This document shows, in pieces, positions 11,530 to 26,500 of a DNA stretch of 64,000 nucleotides. Source of the DNA: Halichondria panicea. Its lineage: Eukaryota; Porifera; Demospongiae; Suberitida; Halichondriidae. Numbering within the stretch: the first letter of the stretch is position 1; every line of letters starts with the position of its first letter. A program made the translations under genes and the position numbers. The stretch is from NCBI RefSeq assembly GCF_963675165.1, contig NC_087377.1, forward strand, positions 16,245,518 through 16,309,517, read 5' to 3'. Under the pieces are notes generated by a model. That model was not told the DNA's origin, did not search any database, and worked only from the letters and a program-made list of their open reading frames with translations.

Positions 11530-14500
11530 GTAAGTCCGCCTGTGTAGCTTCTGTTGACAGATCGATGTTTGTTGTACCTATTAGTATAGGTACAACAAAC
11601 AACAGACATTGATTTGTCTAAATTAACTAAATTAGTTAAGGGCAATTACGTGACGATTGTGACTCTTGTTATAACCATTTGGAACCGGTACACCAAACAA
11701 AAGACTCGCAAATGAGAAAGCATGCACATGCATCTAGCATGCTTCCCATGCTATTTGCACCCGTTAGATAAGAATTGTACATGCATGCATACAGCGTCCG
11801 CAAATGATTAACTATATACGCATATTCGAAACCATTTGAGTATATACGTACATGTTAGTTGTGTTCAGGAGTATACATTTGAGGGTATATGAAAAACCTT
11901 GAACACGTGCAATAATTAATTATTTAGGGAGGCCATAACGTAGGATTGTCTCAACGATACAAGTGATTTTTGAAAGCTTCAATGGTGTATACTTTCTAAC
12001 GGTTTGGTTTTCTATCACACACTGTTGTCACCTGTTGATTGTCAGTGATTCTGGAATGTACCGTGGCATGTGCAGCCAGAGGAGGTACAACACGCGTGCA
12101 TGGTTGCGCCCACGCTCAATGTTATTGCAGAGGCAATTAGCCTAATCGAGGCACACGTGTCTCTGATGTGCAGCCACTCTTTTAAACCGTTGGTAAGCGT
12201 GCACAGTGACAATGTGATGTCACTAGTGAATTTGCCTGATTTGTTTGATTAATTGCGCTAATGATTCACAATTAATTTGTTGGCTGTCTGAAATTGTTGA
12301 TTCTCATTTCGTTACTACGTGCATTAATTTGGAAAGTTTGGCAGGTTTCAAGCAAACAAGAAAGCTATTGTGTTGTAAAAGCACAATGGTTTACGGTTAA
12401 TAAAGACCCTTTATAAAGTAACTGTTATACAGTAGATATAATCGTGCCTTGTTTTGTGTGTTTCAATGTAACTAACCAGCATGTACAGTCCCCTTCCGTA
12501 TAAATTATACACACGTTCACGTAATTTGAAGGCATAATTATGATGTGAGAAACAAAATTTGATCTAGTCTATTGCCTGGTTACCAATTACTGATGAATGT
12601 AGATACATTTTTGGTGGGCTTACTCATCGGCCATCAACTGTACTTCAATCAATTTAACAACCAGTAGTGCAAATTAAGCAATTTTCATCACCAATACTTT
12701 GTTATCCCAACTTTCATGCACATGCATGTCCAGCGCTACTGATATATACCAGTCAGTGTATATATTACTGTTGCTTTTCACATGCAGCCAATCTCCCGAT
12801 AATCACGAGTGAGCCCAGTAACCTCCTCTTAGTTGTTGAAGGGACCACTGTTCAGTTTTCTGTGACAGCTGAAGGCGTTGATTTGACTTACCAGTGGATG
12901 AATGGAGATGGAGATCTTTCTGATATGGTTGATAAGATATCGGGTGCTACCTTGGCAACCTTGATGATCATGAATGTTGCCTTGTCAGATGTCAATGGCT
13001 ATTCAGTTCGAGTTAGCAACAGTGCTGGTGACGTTGATTCACTGACAGCAAATCTAATCACAAGTAAGACAGCTTTTCTTTATCGTACTGATTGACTTTT
13101 CCCTACTGCAGCCTCTAGTTACCAAGTGACCCTTAGTAACAGCTCAATACTGGAAACTATAGAAAGCAGTCAGGCTAGCATTCTTTATCAAGCAACTCTG
13201 TCGAGAATCAATGGAGAACAAATTCTGAAATTACCTGCCGTGGTCTCAGTTACACTGGTTGCCGAGGGAACACCTTCCAACACAGTTTCTGGTAATAATC
13301 AAATGTTTCCATCTGAAATTCTGTATGACGAATAATTGTAACTTTTCAGAAGAAGGTGTCGATTTCAACATTGGACCCCTCACGGTCAGGTTTGATCCGT
13401 GTGACCCTTGCACCCCAGACCACCTGCAGAGGGAGGCACAGCTGTGTGTGAAGGATGACGATGATTTGGAGTTTGAGCATGGGTTCACTCTCAGTGTTGA
13501 TTTAGCGTCAACAGACCCCTCAGGGATAACTGCAGGAAACCCCCTGCAGATCACCATTACTGATGATGGTAAGTTTCATGTATCAACACATGCAACCCTG
13601 TTAGAATCGTTCTTTTTTCTCAGAGCAATCAGCTGTTGGTATAACATTCGATCAAGCTAACTACACTGTTGCTGAGGGCAGTAGCCTCACTGTGACTGGA
13701 AGACTCACTGGACTAACAGGAGAGCTGCAGAGTGACTTCTCTCTCACACTGGGTGTTGATTTTTCTGTTAATATACATACATGTAAGCCACGTACAGAAG
13801 CTTACTAATTTACAATGAAAATGATGGTTTTTGACATGCAGCTTCCCAAGATGTCACATTCAATCGTGCTGTCAATTTCATGGCCAGTGGAGCCAAAACA
13901 TTTTCTCTGGATGTTGATATTAACAATGATGACGACTTTGAAGGGTTCCATTCGTTTGTGATATCTCTACCGACTGACTCTGGCTACATTAATCCTCTAG
14001 CCAGTGACACTGCCAGTACCACCGTCACCATCAGTGACTTCGATGGTGAGATATAGATTTATTGACCTCACTCTTTCATGTATTGTAGTAAAAATTGTAA
14101 AACTATATTTTTCGCCCTTATTCAGATGCCACTGTTGCGGTAGTAGCTTCCACAGAAACGGGTTTGGAGGGTACCAATCTGACTGAAACCTGTGCCATGC
14201 TCTCGGCTGCACCAGGGAACATTATGACCGATATTATAGTGAACTTCGAGTTGATTCCTGACACTGCAGGTCGGTTTTACACCCGAGTGTCATGGTAGAT
14301 ATATTATCCTGGTTCCTTCATGGCCATGTGATATCGTGCCTCTGATTGTAACTTTCAGTTCAATTGTAGTGTCTTCTTTTTTCACAGATACCAGTGATTA
14401 TGCAGCTGTGGGTAGTCTACAGACCATGATTCCAGCTGGTTCTACAGTTGGCCTTTCGTCACGTGTCTGTGTAAATGTCAGTCTAGTCGATGACAACCTT

Positions 14501-17500
14501 CTCGAAGAGAATGGAGAAAGATTCTCTGTACGTTTGCAATCTGAAAATGCCGAAGTTGGTTCTTCAAATACCATCGATGTTTCTATTACTGATGATGATG
14601 GTAACTGAAAAACAATATTTCTATAGCGTGCACTTTCACTTATATATAATTTCCTTCATCCAGCTGGTGATTTTAAACTTTCTTTGGCTGCTGATGATGG
14701 AACATTAAGTTTCAATGAAGATTTGGAACAAGGCATCGATTTTCTTTTGACATTGAGCAGAATAGATGGAGAGCCTGTTCGTCTTGCTACCCAGGTTTTG
14801 TTCTCTGTATCCACAACTGGATTTCCTGCCAATGTTTCTGGTAAGTCAATCCAAAAAGCTGCCAAGCATTAATTGAACTTACATATCAGAAAATTTTATT
14901 GTAGCTACAATTCATGCATGAGTTTTGGTGATGTTGTACAATAATTCCCTTGCAGATCGAGGCATTGACTTTGAAAGCCCATCTTCCTCATTTAGTTATG
15001 TCATCTTTGGAGAGTGTGATCCGTGTTTTGGTAATTCAATGTTAGAAATTGGACAGACAGTCAATTTTGTCCAAACATTTGTTAAGGATGATGATGATTT
15101 AGAATTTGATCATGGATTCATTCTTGAAGTAGTTGGTCCACCTGATAGTATAATCCTGCCAAGTCCAGTACAGATCAACATCACTGATGACGGTATGTGT
15201 GTCAGTTATTCACTGAAGAATTTATCATTATCATTGATTTCACAGAACAATCAACAGTTGGTGTAACATTCGATCAAGCTAACTACACTGTTTCTGAGGG
15301 CAGTAGCCTCACTGTGACTGGAAGACTCACTGGACTAACAGGAGAGCTGCAAAGCAACTTCTCTCTCACACTAAGTGTTGATTTCTCTCTTGATGCATTA
15401 ACAAGTAAGTCACTAAAACTGGATTTGTGTTCAATAACAATGATGGTTTACAGATACTAGTGATGTCACATTCAACCCTGCTAACTTGATCATCAATTTC
15501 GCTGCCTTTGAAAACTTAACGTTTTCTCTGACTATTGATGCTAACGATGACAATGATTTTGAAGGGCTCCACTCGTTTGTGATATCTCTACCGACTGACT
15601 CTGACTACATTAATCCTCTATTCAGTGACACTGCCAATACAACCATCACCATCAGTGACTTTGATGGTGAGATATAGACGACACATTTATTGACCTCGTA
15701 GTAATACTAAAAATTGTAACTGTCATAAAAACTATATCTTTTGCCCTTATTCAGATGCCACTGTTGTGGTAACAGCTTCTACAGAAACGGGTTTGGAGGG
15801 TACCAATCTGACTGAAACCTGTGCCATGCTCTCGGCTGCACCTGGGAATATTATGACCGATATTATAGTGAACTTTGAGTTGATTCCTGACTCTGCAGGT
15901 CAGTGTTACGCCCGAGTGTCTTGGTAGTCTTGGTTCCTTTATGGCCATGTGATAATTTACAAGTTATTGTGCCTTTTGATTGTGATTTTCAGTTCAATTG
16001 TGGTATCTTCCTCTTTCACAGACGCCAGTGACTATGCAGCTCTGGGTAGTCTACAGACCGTGATTCTAGCTGGTTCTATTGCCGGCCCTTCGTCACGTGT
16101 CTGTGTGAATGTTAGTCTAGTCGATGACGACCTTCTCGAAGAGAATGGAGAAAGATTCTCTGTACGTTTGCAATCTGAAAATGCCGAAGTCGGTTCTTCA
16201 AAGAACATCGATGTTTCTATTACTGATGATGATGGTAACTGAAAAACAATAGTATAGTGTGCACTTTCACTTACATAATTTCTCTCATCCAGCTGGTGAT
16301 TTTAAACTTTCTTTGACTGCTGATGATGGAGCAGTAAGTTTCAATGAAGATTTGGAACAAGATATCGATTTTCTTTTGACACTGAGCAGAATAGATGGAG
16401 AGCCTGTTCGTCTTGCTACCCGGGTCTTGTTCTCTGTATCCACAACTGGATTTCCTGCCAATCTTTCTGGTAAGTCAATACAAAAATTTCCCAATCATTT
16501 ATTAAACTCACATATATCAGCAAATTTTATTGTAGTTCGTATTCATGCATGAGTTTTGTGATGTTGTACAATGATTCCCTTGCAGATCGAGGCATTGATT
16601 TTGACAGCCCATCTTCCTCATTTAGTTATGTCATCTTTGGAGAGTGTGATCCGTGTTTTGGTGATTCAATGTTGGAAATTGGACAGACGGTTAATTTTGT
16701 TCAAACATCCGTTAAGGATGATGATGATTTAGAGTTCAATCATGGATTTTTTCTTGAAGTAGTTGGTCCACCTGATAGTATAATCCTGCCAAGTCCAGTA
16801 CAGATCAACATCACTGATGACGGTACGTGTGTCAGTTATTCACTGAAGAATTTATCATTATACTGATTTTCACAGAACAATCAACAGTTGGTGTAACATT
16901 TGACCAAGCTAACTACACTGTTGCTGAGGGCAGTAGTCTTACTGTGACTGGAAGACTCACTGGACTAACAGGAGAGCTGCAAAGCAATTTCTCTCTCACA
17001 CTCAGTGTTGATTTCTCTGTTGATACATTAACAGGTAAGCCACTAATGCTGGACTCTTGTACAACGATAATTATAATCATATTCTGTAGGTTCTAGTGAT
17101 GTCACAATTAGTCCCTCTGATTTGATAATCAATTTTGTTGCTTTTGAAAACACAACGTTTTCTCTGATTATTGATGCTGACAACGATGATGACTTTGAAG
17201 GGTTCCACTCATTTGTGATATCTCTACCGACTGACTCTGACTACATTAATCCTCTAGCCAGTGACACTGCCAGCACCACCGTCACCATCAGTGACTTTGA
17301 TGGTGAGTATAGACGACACACTTATTAACCTGACGTTCATGCAATGCATAAAAATTGCAATTGTCATATCTTTCGCCCTTATTCAGATGCCACTGTTGTG
17401 GTAACAGCTTCCACAGAAACGGGTTTGGAGGGTACCAATCTGACTGAAACCTGTGCCATGCTCTTGGCTGCACCAGGGAACATCATGACCGATATTATAC

Positions 17501-20500
17501 TGAACTTTGAGTTGATTCCTGACACTGCAGGTCGGTGTTACACCCGTGTGTCTTGGTAGATTTATTAGTCATGTAATAATTTACGAGCTATTGTGCCTCT
17601 GATTGTAACTTTCTGTTCAATTGTAGTGTCTTCCTCTTTCACAGACACCAGTGATTATGCAGCTGTGGGTAGTCTACAGACCGTGATTCCAGCTGGTTCT
17701 ACTGCCGGCCCTTCGTCACGTGTCTGTGTGAATGTTAGTCTAGTCGATGACGACCTTCTCGAAGAGAATGGAGAAGTGTTCTCTGTACGTTTGCAATCTG
17801 AAAATGCCGAAGTCGGTTCTTCAAATACCATCGATGTTTCTATTACTGATGATGATGGTAACTGAAAAACAATAAAAAGCTATTGTTGTAAAAGCACAAT
17901 GGCCATGGTTTACCATTAATTAAAGACCCTTTATAAAGTAACTGTTATACAGTAGATATAATCGTACCTTGTTTTGTGTGTTAATGTAACCAGCATGTGA
18001 AAAGTTGTACAGTCCCCTTCCGTATAAATTATACACACGTTTACGTAACTTGAAGGCATAATTATGATGTGAGAATACAAAATGTGATCTAATCTATTGC
18101 CTGTTTACCAATTACTGAAGAATGTAGATACATTTTTGGTGGGCTTACTCATCGGCCATCAACTGCATACTTCAATCAATTTAACAACCATGCAGTAGTG
18201 CAAAGCAATTGTCATCACAAGTACTTTGTTATCCCATTATTTAACTTTCATGCACATGTCCAGCGTGCACTCTAAACTGCTATACCTGTCAGTGTATATA
18301 TTACTGTTGCTTTTCACATGCAGCCAATCTCCCGATAATCACGAGTGAGCCCAGTGACCTCCTCTTAGTCGTTGAAGGGACCACTGTTCAGTTTTCTGTG
18401 ACAGCTAAAGGCGTTGATTTGACTTACCAGTGGATGAATGGAGATGGAGATCTTTCTGATATGGTTGATCAGATATCGGGTGCTACCTTGGCAACCTTGA
18501 TGATCATGAATGTTACCTTGTCAGATGTCAATGGCTATTCAGTCCGAGTTAGCAACAGTGCTGGTAACGTTGATTCGTTGACAGCAAATCTAATCACAAG
18601 TAAGACAGCTTTTCTTTATCGTACTGATTGACTTTTCCCTACTGCAGCCTCTAGTTACCAAGTGACCCTTAGTAACAGCTCAATACTGGAAACTATAGAA
18701 AGCAGTCAGGCTAGCATTCTTTATCAAGCAACTCTGTCGAGAATCAATGGAGAACAAATTCTGAAATTACCTGCCGTGGTCTCAGTTACACTGGTTGCCG
18801 AGGGAACACCTTCCAACACAGTTTCTGGTAATAATCAAATGTTTCCATCTGAAATTCTGTATGACGAATAATTGTAACTTTTCAGAAGAAGGTGTCGATT
18901 TCAACATTGGACCCCTCACGGTCAGGTTTGATCCGTGTGACCCTTGCACCCCAGACCACCTGCAGAGGGAGGCACAGCTGTGTGTGAAGGATGACGATGA
19001 TTTGGAGTTTGAGCATGGGTTCACTCTCAGTGTTGATTTAGCGTCAACAGATCCCTCAGGGATAACTGCAGGAGACCCCCTGCAGATCACCATTACTGAT
19101 GATGGTAAGTTTCATGTATCAACACATGCAACACTAGCTGTTAGAATCGTTATTTTTTCTCAGAGCAATCAACTGTTGGTGTAACATTCGATCAAGCTAA
19201 CTACAATGTTGCTGAAGGCAGTAGCCTCACTGTGACTGGAAGACTCACTGGACTAACAGGAGAGCTGCAGAGTGACTTCTCTCTCACACTGGGTGTTGAT
19301 TTTTCTGTTAATATACATACATGTAAGCCACGTACAGAAGCTTACTAATTTACAATGAAAATGATGGTTTTCGACATGCAGCTTCCCAAGATGTCACATT
19401 CAATCGTCCTGTCAATTTCCTTGCCAGTGGAGCCAAAACATTTTACTCTGGATGTTGATGCTAACAATGATGACGACTTTGAAGGGTTCCATTCGTTTGT
19501 GATATCTCTACCGACTGACTCTGACTACATTAATCCGCTAGCCAGTGACACTGCCAGTACCACTGTCACCATCAGTGACTTTGATGGTGAGATATAGATT
19601 TATTGACCTCACTGTTTCATGCAATGTAGTAAAAATTGTAAAACTATATCTTTCACCCTTATTCAGATGCCACTATTGTGGTAACAGCTTCCGCAGAAAC
19701 GGGTGTGGAGCGTACCAATCTGACCGAAACCTGTGCCATGCTCTCGGCGGCACCAGGGAACATTATGACCGATATTATAGTGAACTTCGAGTTGATTCCT
19801 GACACTGCAGGTCAGTTTTACACTCGAGTGTCATAGTAGATTTATTATCCTGGTTCCTTCATGGCCATGTGTTATCGTGACTCCGATTGTAACAATTGTA
19901 GTGTCTTCCTCTTTCACAGACACCAGTGACTATGCAGCTGTGGGTAGTCTACAGACCGTGATTCCAGCTGGTTCTGCAGTCGGCCTTTCGTCACATGTCT
20001 GTGTGAATGTCAGTCTAGTCGATGACAACCTTCTCGAAGAGAATGGAGAAAGATTCTCTGTACGTTTGCAATCTGAAAATGCCGAAGTTGGTTCTTCAAA
20101 TACCATCGATGTTTCTATTACTGATGATGATGGTAACTGAAAAAGAATATTTCTATAGCATGCACTTTCACTTATATAATTCCTTTCATCCAGCTGGTGA
20201 TTTTCAACTTTCTTTGGCTACTGATGATGGAGCATTAAGTTTCAAAGAAGATTTGGAACAAGATATCGATTTTCTTTTGACACTGAGCAGAATAGATGGA
20301 GAGCCTGTTCGTCTTGCTACCCGGATCTTGTTCTCTGTATCCACAACTGGATTTCCTGCCAATGTTTCTGGTAAGTCAATTCAAAAATTTGTCAATCATT
20401 TATTGAACTTACATATCAGTAAATTTTATTGTAGTTCGAATTCATGCATGAGTTTTGGTGATGTTGTACAATGATTCCCTTGCAGATCGAGGCATTGATT

Positions 20501-23500
20501 TTGACAGCCCATCTTCCTCATTTAGTTATGTCATCTTTGGAGAGTGTGATCCGTGTTTTGGTGATTCATCAATGTTGGAAATTGGACAGACGGTCAATTT
20601 TGTTCAAACATCCGTTAAGGATGATGATGCTTTAGAATTTGATCATGGATTCATTCTTGAAGTAGTTGGTCCACCCAATAGTATAATCCCGCCAAGTCCA
20701 GTACAGATCAACATCACTGATGATGGTATGTGTGTCAGTCATTCACTGAAGAATTTATCATTATAATTATTGCATTGATCTCCACAGAACAATCGACAGT
20801 TGGTGTAACATTCGATCAAGCTAACTACACTGTTGCTGAGGGCAGTAGTCTTACTGTGACTGGAAGACTCACTGGACTAACAGGAGAGCTGCAAAGCAAT
20901 TTCTCTCTCACACTAAGTGTTGATTTCTCTGTTGATACATTAACAGGTAAGCCACTAATGCTGGACTCCTGTACAACGATAATTATAATCATATTCTGTA
21001 GGTTCTAGTGATGTCACAATTAGTCCCTCTGATTTGATAATCAATTTTGTTGCTTTTGAAAACACAACGTTTTCTCTGATTATTGATGCTGACAACGATG
21101 ATGACTTTGAAGGGTTCCACTCATTTGTGATATCTCTACCGACTGACTCTGACTACATTAATCCTCTAGCCAGTGACACTGCCAGCACCACCGTCACCAT
21201 CAGTGACTTTGATGGTGAGTATAGACGACACACTTATTAACCTGACGTTCATGCAATGCATAAAAATTGTAATTGTCATATCTTTCGCCCTTATTCAGAT
21301 GCCACTGTTGTGGTAACAGCTTCCACAGAAACGGGTTTGGAGGGTACCAATCTGACTGAAACCTGTGCCATGCTCTCGGCTGCACCAGGGAACATCATGA
21401 CCGATATTATACTGAACTTTGAGTTGATTCCTGACACTGCAGGTCGGTGTTACACCCGTGTGTCTTGGTAGATTTATTAGTCATGTAATAATTTACGAGC
21501 TATTGTGCCTCTGATTGTAACTTTCTGTTCAATTGTAGTGTCTTCCTCTTTCACAGACACCAGTGATTATGCAGCTGTGGGTAGTCTACAGACCGTGATT
21601 CCAGCTGGTTCTACTGCTGGCCCTTCGTCACGTGTCTGTGTGAATGTTAGTCTAGTCGATGACGACCTTCTTGAAGAGAATGGAGAAGTGTTCTCTGTAC
21701 GTTTGCAATCTGAAAATGTCGAAGTTGGTTCTTCAAATACCATCGATGTTTCTATTACTGATGATGATGGTAACTGAAAAACAATAAAAAGCTATTGTTG
21801 TAAAAGCACAATGGCCATGGTTTACCATTAATTAAAGACCCTTTATAAAGTAACTGTTATACAGTAGATATAATCGTGCCTTGTTTTGTGTGTTAATGTA
21901 ACCAGCATGTGAAAAGTTGTACAGTCCCCTTCCGTATAAATTATACACACGTTTACGTAACTTGAAGGCATAATTATGATGTGAGAATACAAAATGTGAT
22001 CTAATCTATTGCCTGTTTACCAATTACTGAAGAATGTAGATACATTTTTGGTGGGCTTACTCATCGGCCATCAACTGCATACTTCAATCAATTTAACAAC
22101 CATGCAGTAGTGCAAAGCAATTGTCATCACCAGTACTTTGTTATCCCATTATTTAACTTTCATGCACATGTCCAGCGTGCACTCTAAACTGCTATACCTG
22201 TCAGTGTATATATTACTGTTGCTTTTCACATGCAGCCAATCTCCCGATAATCACGAGTGAGCCCAGTGACCTCCTCTTAGTCGTTGAAGGGACCACTGTT
22301 CAGTTTTCTGTGACAGCTAAAGGCGTTGATTTGACTTACCAGTGGATGAATGGAGATGGAGATCTTTCTGATATGGTTGATCAGATATCGGGTGCTACCT
22401 TGGCAACCTTGATGATCATGAATGTTACCTTGTCAGATGTCAATGGCTATTCAGTCCGAGTTAGCAACAGTGCTGGTAACGTTGATTCGTTGACAGCAAA
22501 TCTAATCACAAGTAAGACAGCTTTTCTTTATCGTACTGATTGACTTTTCCCTACTGCAGCCTCTAGTTACCAAGTGACCCTTAGTAACAGCTCAATACTG
22601 GAAACTATAGAAAGCAGTCAGGCTAGCATTCTTTATCAAGCAACTCTGTCGAGAATCAATGGAGCACAAATTCTGAAATTACCTGCCGTGGTCTCAGTTA
22701 CACTGGTTGCCGAGGGAACACCTTCAAACACAGTTTCTGGTAATAATCAAATGTTTCCATCTGAAATTCTGTATGACGAATAATTGTAACTTTTCAGAAG
22801 AAGGTGTCGATTTCAACATTGGACCCCTCACGGTCAGGTTTGATCCGTGTGACCCTTGCACCCCAGACCACCTGCAGAGGGAGGCACAGCTGTGTGTGAA
22901 GGATGACGATGATTTGGAGTTTGAGCATGGGTTCACTCTCAGTGTTGATTTAGCGTCAACAGATCCCTCAGGGATAACTGCAGGAGACCCCCTGCAGATC
23001 ACCATTACTGATAATGGTAAGTTTCATGTATCAACACATGCAACACTAGCTGTTAGAATCGTTATTTTTTCTCAGAGCAATCAACTGTTGGTGTAACATT
23101 CGATCAAGCTAACTACACTGTTGCTGAAGGCAGTAGCCTCACTGTGACTGGAAGACTCACTGGACTAACAGGAGAACTGCAGAGTGACTTCTCTCTCACA
23201 CTCGGTGTTGATTTTTCTGTTAATATACATACATGTAAGCCACGTACAGAAGCTTACTAATTTACAATGAAATGATGGTTTTCGACATGCAGCTTCCCAA
23301 GATGTCACATTCAATCGTGCTGTCAATTTCATGGCCAGTGGAGCCAAAACATTTTCTCTGGATGTTGATGCTAACAATGATGACGACTTTGAAGGGTTCC
23401 ATTCGTTTGTGATATCTCTACCGACTGACTCTGACTACATTAATCCTCTAGTCAGTGACACTGCCAGTACCACCGTTACCATCAGTGACTTTGATGGTGA

Positions 23501-26500
23501 GATATAGATTTATTGACCTCACTGTTTCATGCAATGTAGTAAAATTTGTAAAACTATATTTTTCGCCCTTATTCAGATGCCACTGTTGTGGTAACAACTT
23601 CCGTAGAAACGGGTTTGGAGGGTACCAATCTGATCGAAACCTGTGCCATGCTCTCGGCTGCACCAGGGAACATTATGACCGATATTATAGTGAATTTCGA
23701 GTTGATTCCTGACACTGCAGGTCGGTTTTACACCCGAGTGTCATAGTAGATTATTATCCTGGTTCTTTCATGGCCATGTGATATCGTGCCTCTGATTGTA
23801 ACTTTCAGTTCAATTGTAGTGTCTTCTTTTTTCACAGATACCAGTGATTATGCAGCTGTGGGTAGTCTACAGACCATGATTCCAGCTGGTTCTACAGTTG
23901 GCCTTTCGTCACGTGTCTGTGTAAATGTCAGTCTAGTCGATGACAACCTTCTCGAAGAGAATGGAGAAAGATTCTCTGTACGTTTGCAATCTGAAAATGC
24001 CGAAGTTGGTTCTTCAAATACCATCGATGTTTCTATTACTGATGATGATGGTAACTGAAAAACAATATTTCTATAGCGTGCACTTTCACTTATATAATTC
24101 CTTTCATCCAGCTGGTGATTTTCAACTTTCTTTGGCTACTGATGATGCAGCATTAAGTTTCAAGGAAGATTTGGAACAAGATATCGATTTTCTTTTGACA
24201 TTGAGCAGAATAGATGGAGAGCCTGTTCGTCTTGCTACCCAGGTTTTGTTCTCTGTATCCACAACTGGATTTCCTGCCAATGTTTCTGGTAAGTCAATCC
24301 AAAAAGCTGCCAAGCATTAATTGAACTTACATATCAGAAAATTTTATTGTAGCTACAATTCATGCATGAGTTTTGGTGATGTTGTACAATAATTCCCTTG
24401 CAGATCGAGGCATTGACTTTGAAAGCCCATCTTCCTCATTTAGTTATGTCATCTTTGGAGAGTGTGATCCGTGTTTTGGTAATTCAATGTTAGAAATTGG
24501 ACAGACAGTCAATTTTGTCCAAACATTTGTTAAGGATGATGATGATTTAGAATTTGATCATGGATTCATTCTTGAAGTAGTTGGTCCACCTGATAGTATA
24601 ATCCTGCCAAGTCCAGTACAGATCAACATCACTGATGACGGTATGTGTGTCAGTTATTCACTGAAGAATTTATCATTATCATTGATTTCACAGAACAATC
24701 AACAGTTGGTGTAACATTCGATCAAGCTAACTACACTGTTTCTGAGGGCAGTAGCCTCACTGTGACTGGAAGACTCACTGGACTAACAGGAGAGCTGCAA
24801 AGCAACTTCTCTCTCACACTAAGTGTTGATTTCTCTCTTGATGCATTAACAAGTAAGTCACTAAAACTGGATTTGTGTTCAATAACAATGATGGTTTACA
24901 GATACTAGTGATGTCACATTCAACCCTGCTAACTTGATCATCAATTTCGCTGCCTTTGAAAACTTAACGTTTTCTCTGACTATTGATGCTAACGATGACA
25001 ATGATTTTGAAGGGCTCCACTCGTTTGTGATATCTCTACCGACTGACTCTGACTACATTAATCCTCTATTCAGTGACACTGCCAATACAACCATCACCAT
25101 CAGTGACTTTGATGGTGAGATATAGACGACACATTTATTGACCTCGTAGTAATACTAAAAATTGTAACTGTCATAAAAACTATATCTTTTGCCCTTATTC
25201 AGATGCCACTGTTGTGGTAACAGCTTCTACAGAAACGGGTTTGGAGGGTACCAATCTGACTGAAACCTGTGCCATGCTCTCGGCTGCACCTGGGAATATT
25301 ATGACCGATATTATAGTGAACTTTGAGTTGATTCCTGACTCTGCAGGTCAGTGTTACGCCCGAGTGTCTTGGTAGTCTTGGTTCCTTTATGGCCATGTGA
25401 TAATTTACAAGTTATTGTGCCTTTTGATTGTGATTTTCAGTTCAATTGTGGTATCTTCCTCTTTCACAGACGCCAGTGACTATGCAGCTCTGGGTAGTCT
25501 ACAGACCGTGATTCTAGCTGGTTCTATTGCCGGCCCTTCGTCACGTGTCTGTGTGAATGTTAGTCTAGTCGATGACGACCTTCTCGAAGAGAATGGAGAA
25601 AGATTCTCTGTACGTTTGCAATCTGAAAATGCCGAAGTCGGTTCTTCAAAGAACATCGATGTTTCTATTACTGATGATGATGGTAACTGAAAAACAATAG
25701 TATAGTGTGCACTTTCACTTACATAATTTCTCTCATCCAGCTGGTGATTTTAAACTTTCTTTGACTGCTGATGATGGAGCAGTAAGTTTCAATGAAGATT
25801 TGGAACAAGATATCGATTTTCTTTTGACACTGAGCAGAATAGATGGAGAGCCTGTTCGTCTTGCTACCCGGGTCTTGTTCTCTGTATCCACAACTGGATT
25901 TCCTGCCAATCTTTCTGGTAAGTCAATACAAAAATTTCCCAATCATTTATTAAACTCACATATATCAGCAAATTTTATTGTAGTTCGTATTCATGCATGA
26001 GTTTTGTGATGTTGTACAATGATTCCCTTGCAGATCGAGGCATTGATTTTGACAGCCCATCTTCCTCATTTAGTTATGTCATCTTTGGAGAGTGTGATCC
26101 GTGTTTTGGTGATTCAATGTTGGAAATTGGACAGACGGTTAATTTTGTTCAAACATCCGTTAAGGATGATGATGATTTAGAGTTCAATCATGGATTTTTT
26201 CTTGAAGTAGTTGGTCCACCTGATAGTATAATCCTGCCAAGTCCAGTACAGATCAACATCACTGATGACGGTACGTGTGTCAGTTATTCACTGAAGAATT
26301 TATCATTATACTGATTTTCACAGAACAATCAACAGTTGGTGTAACATTTGACCAAGCTAACTACACTGTTGCTGAGGGCAGTAGTCTTACTGTGACTGGA
26401 AGACTCACTGGACTAACAGGAGAGCTGCAAAGCAATTTCTCTCTCACACTCAGTGTTGATTTCTCTGTTGATACATTAACAGGTAAGCCACTAATGCTGG

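Larger units (their letters stand above)
9745..12433. repeat. Segmental duplication, copy 2 (no LINE)
   Basis: Collinear with 3580-7995, carrying the second TATA box, signal exon and Ig exon. It is uninterrupted at about 10508, where copy 1 has the LINE. The end of this block, from about 12365, is also the start of the sequence copied into every 466-bp intron in front of the internal Ig exons. Confidence 0.85.

Noticed and set aside
18782-19093. Minus-strand frames of about 60-103 codons recurring across the array
   Set aside because: They are antisense shadows of Calx-beta exons; they recur only because the exons recur and cross splice sites.
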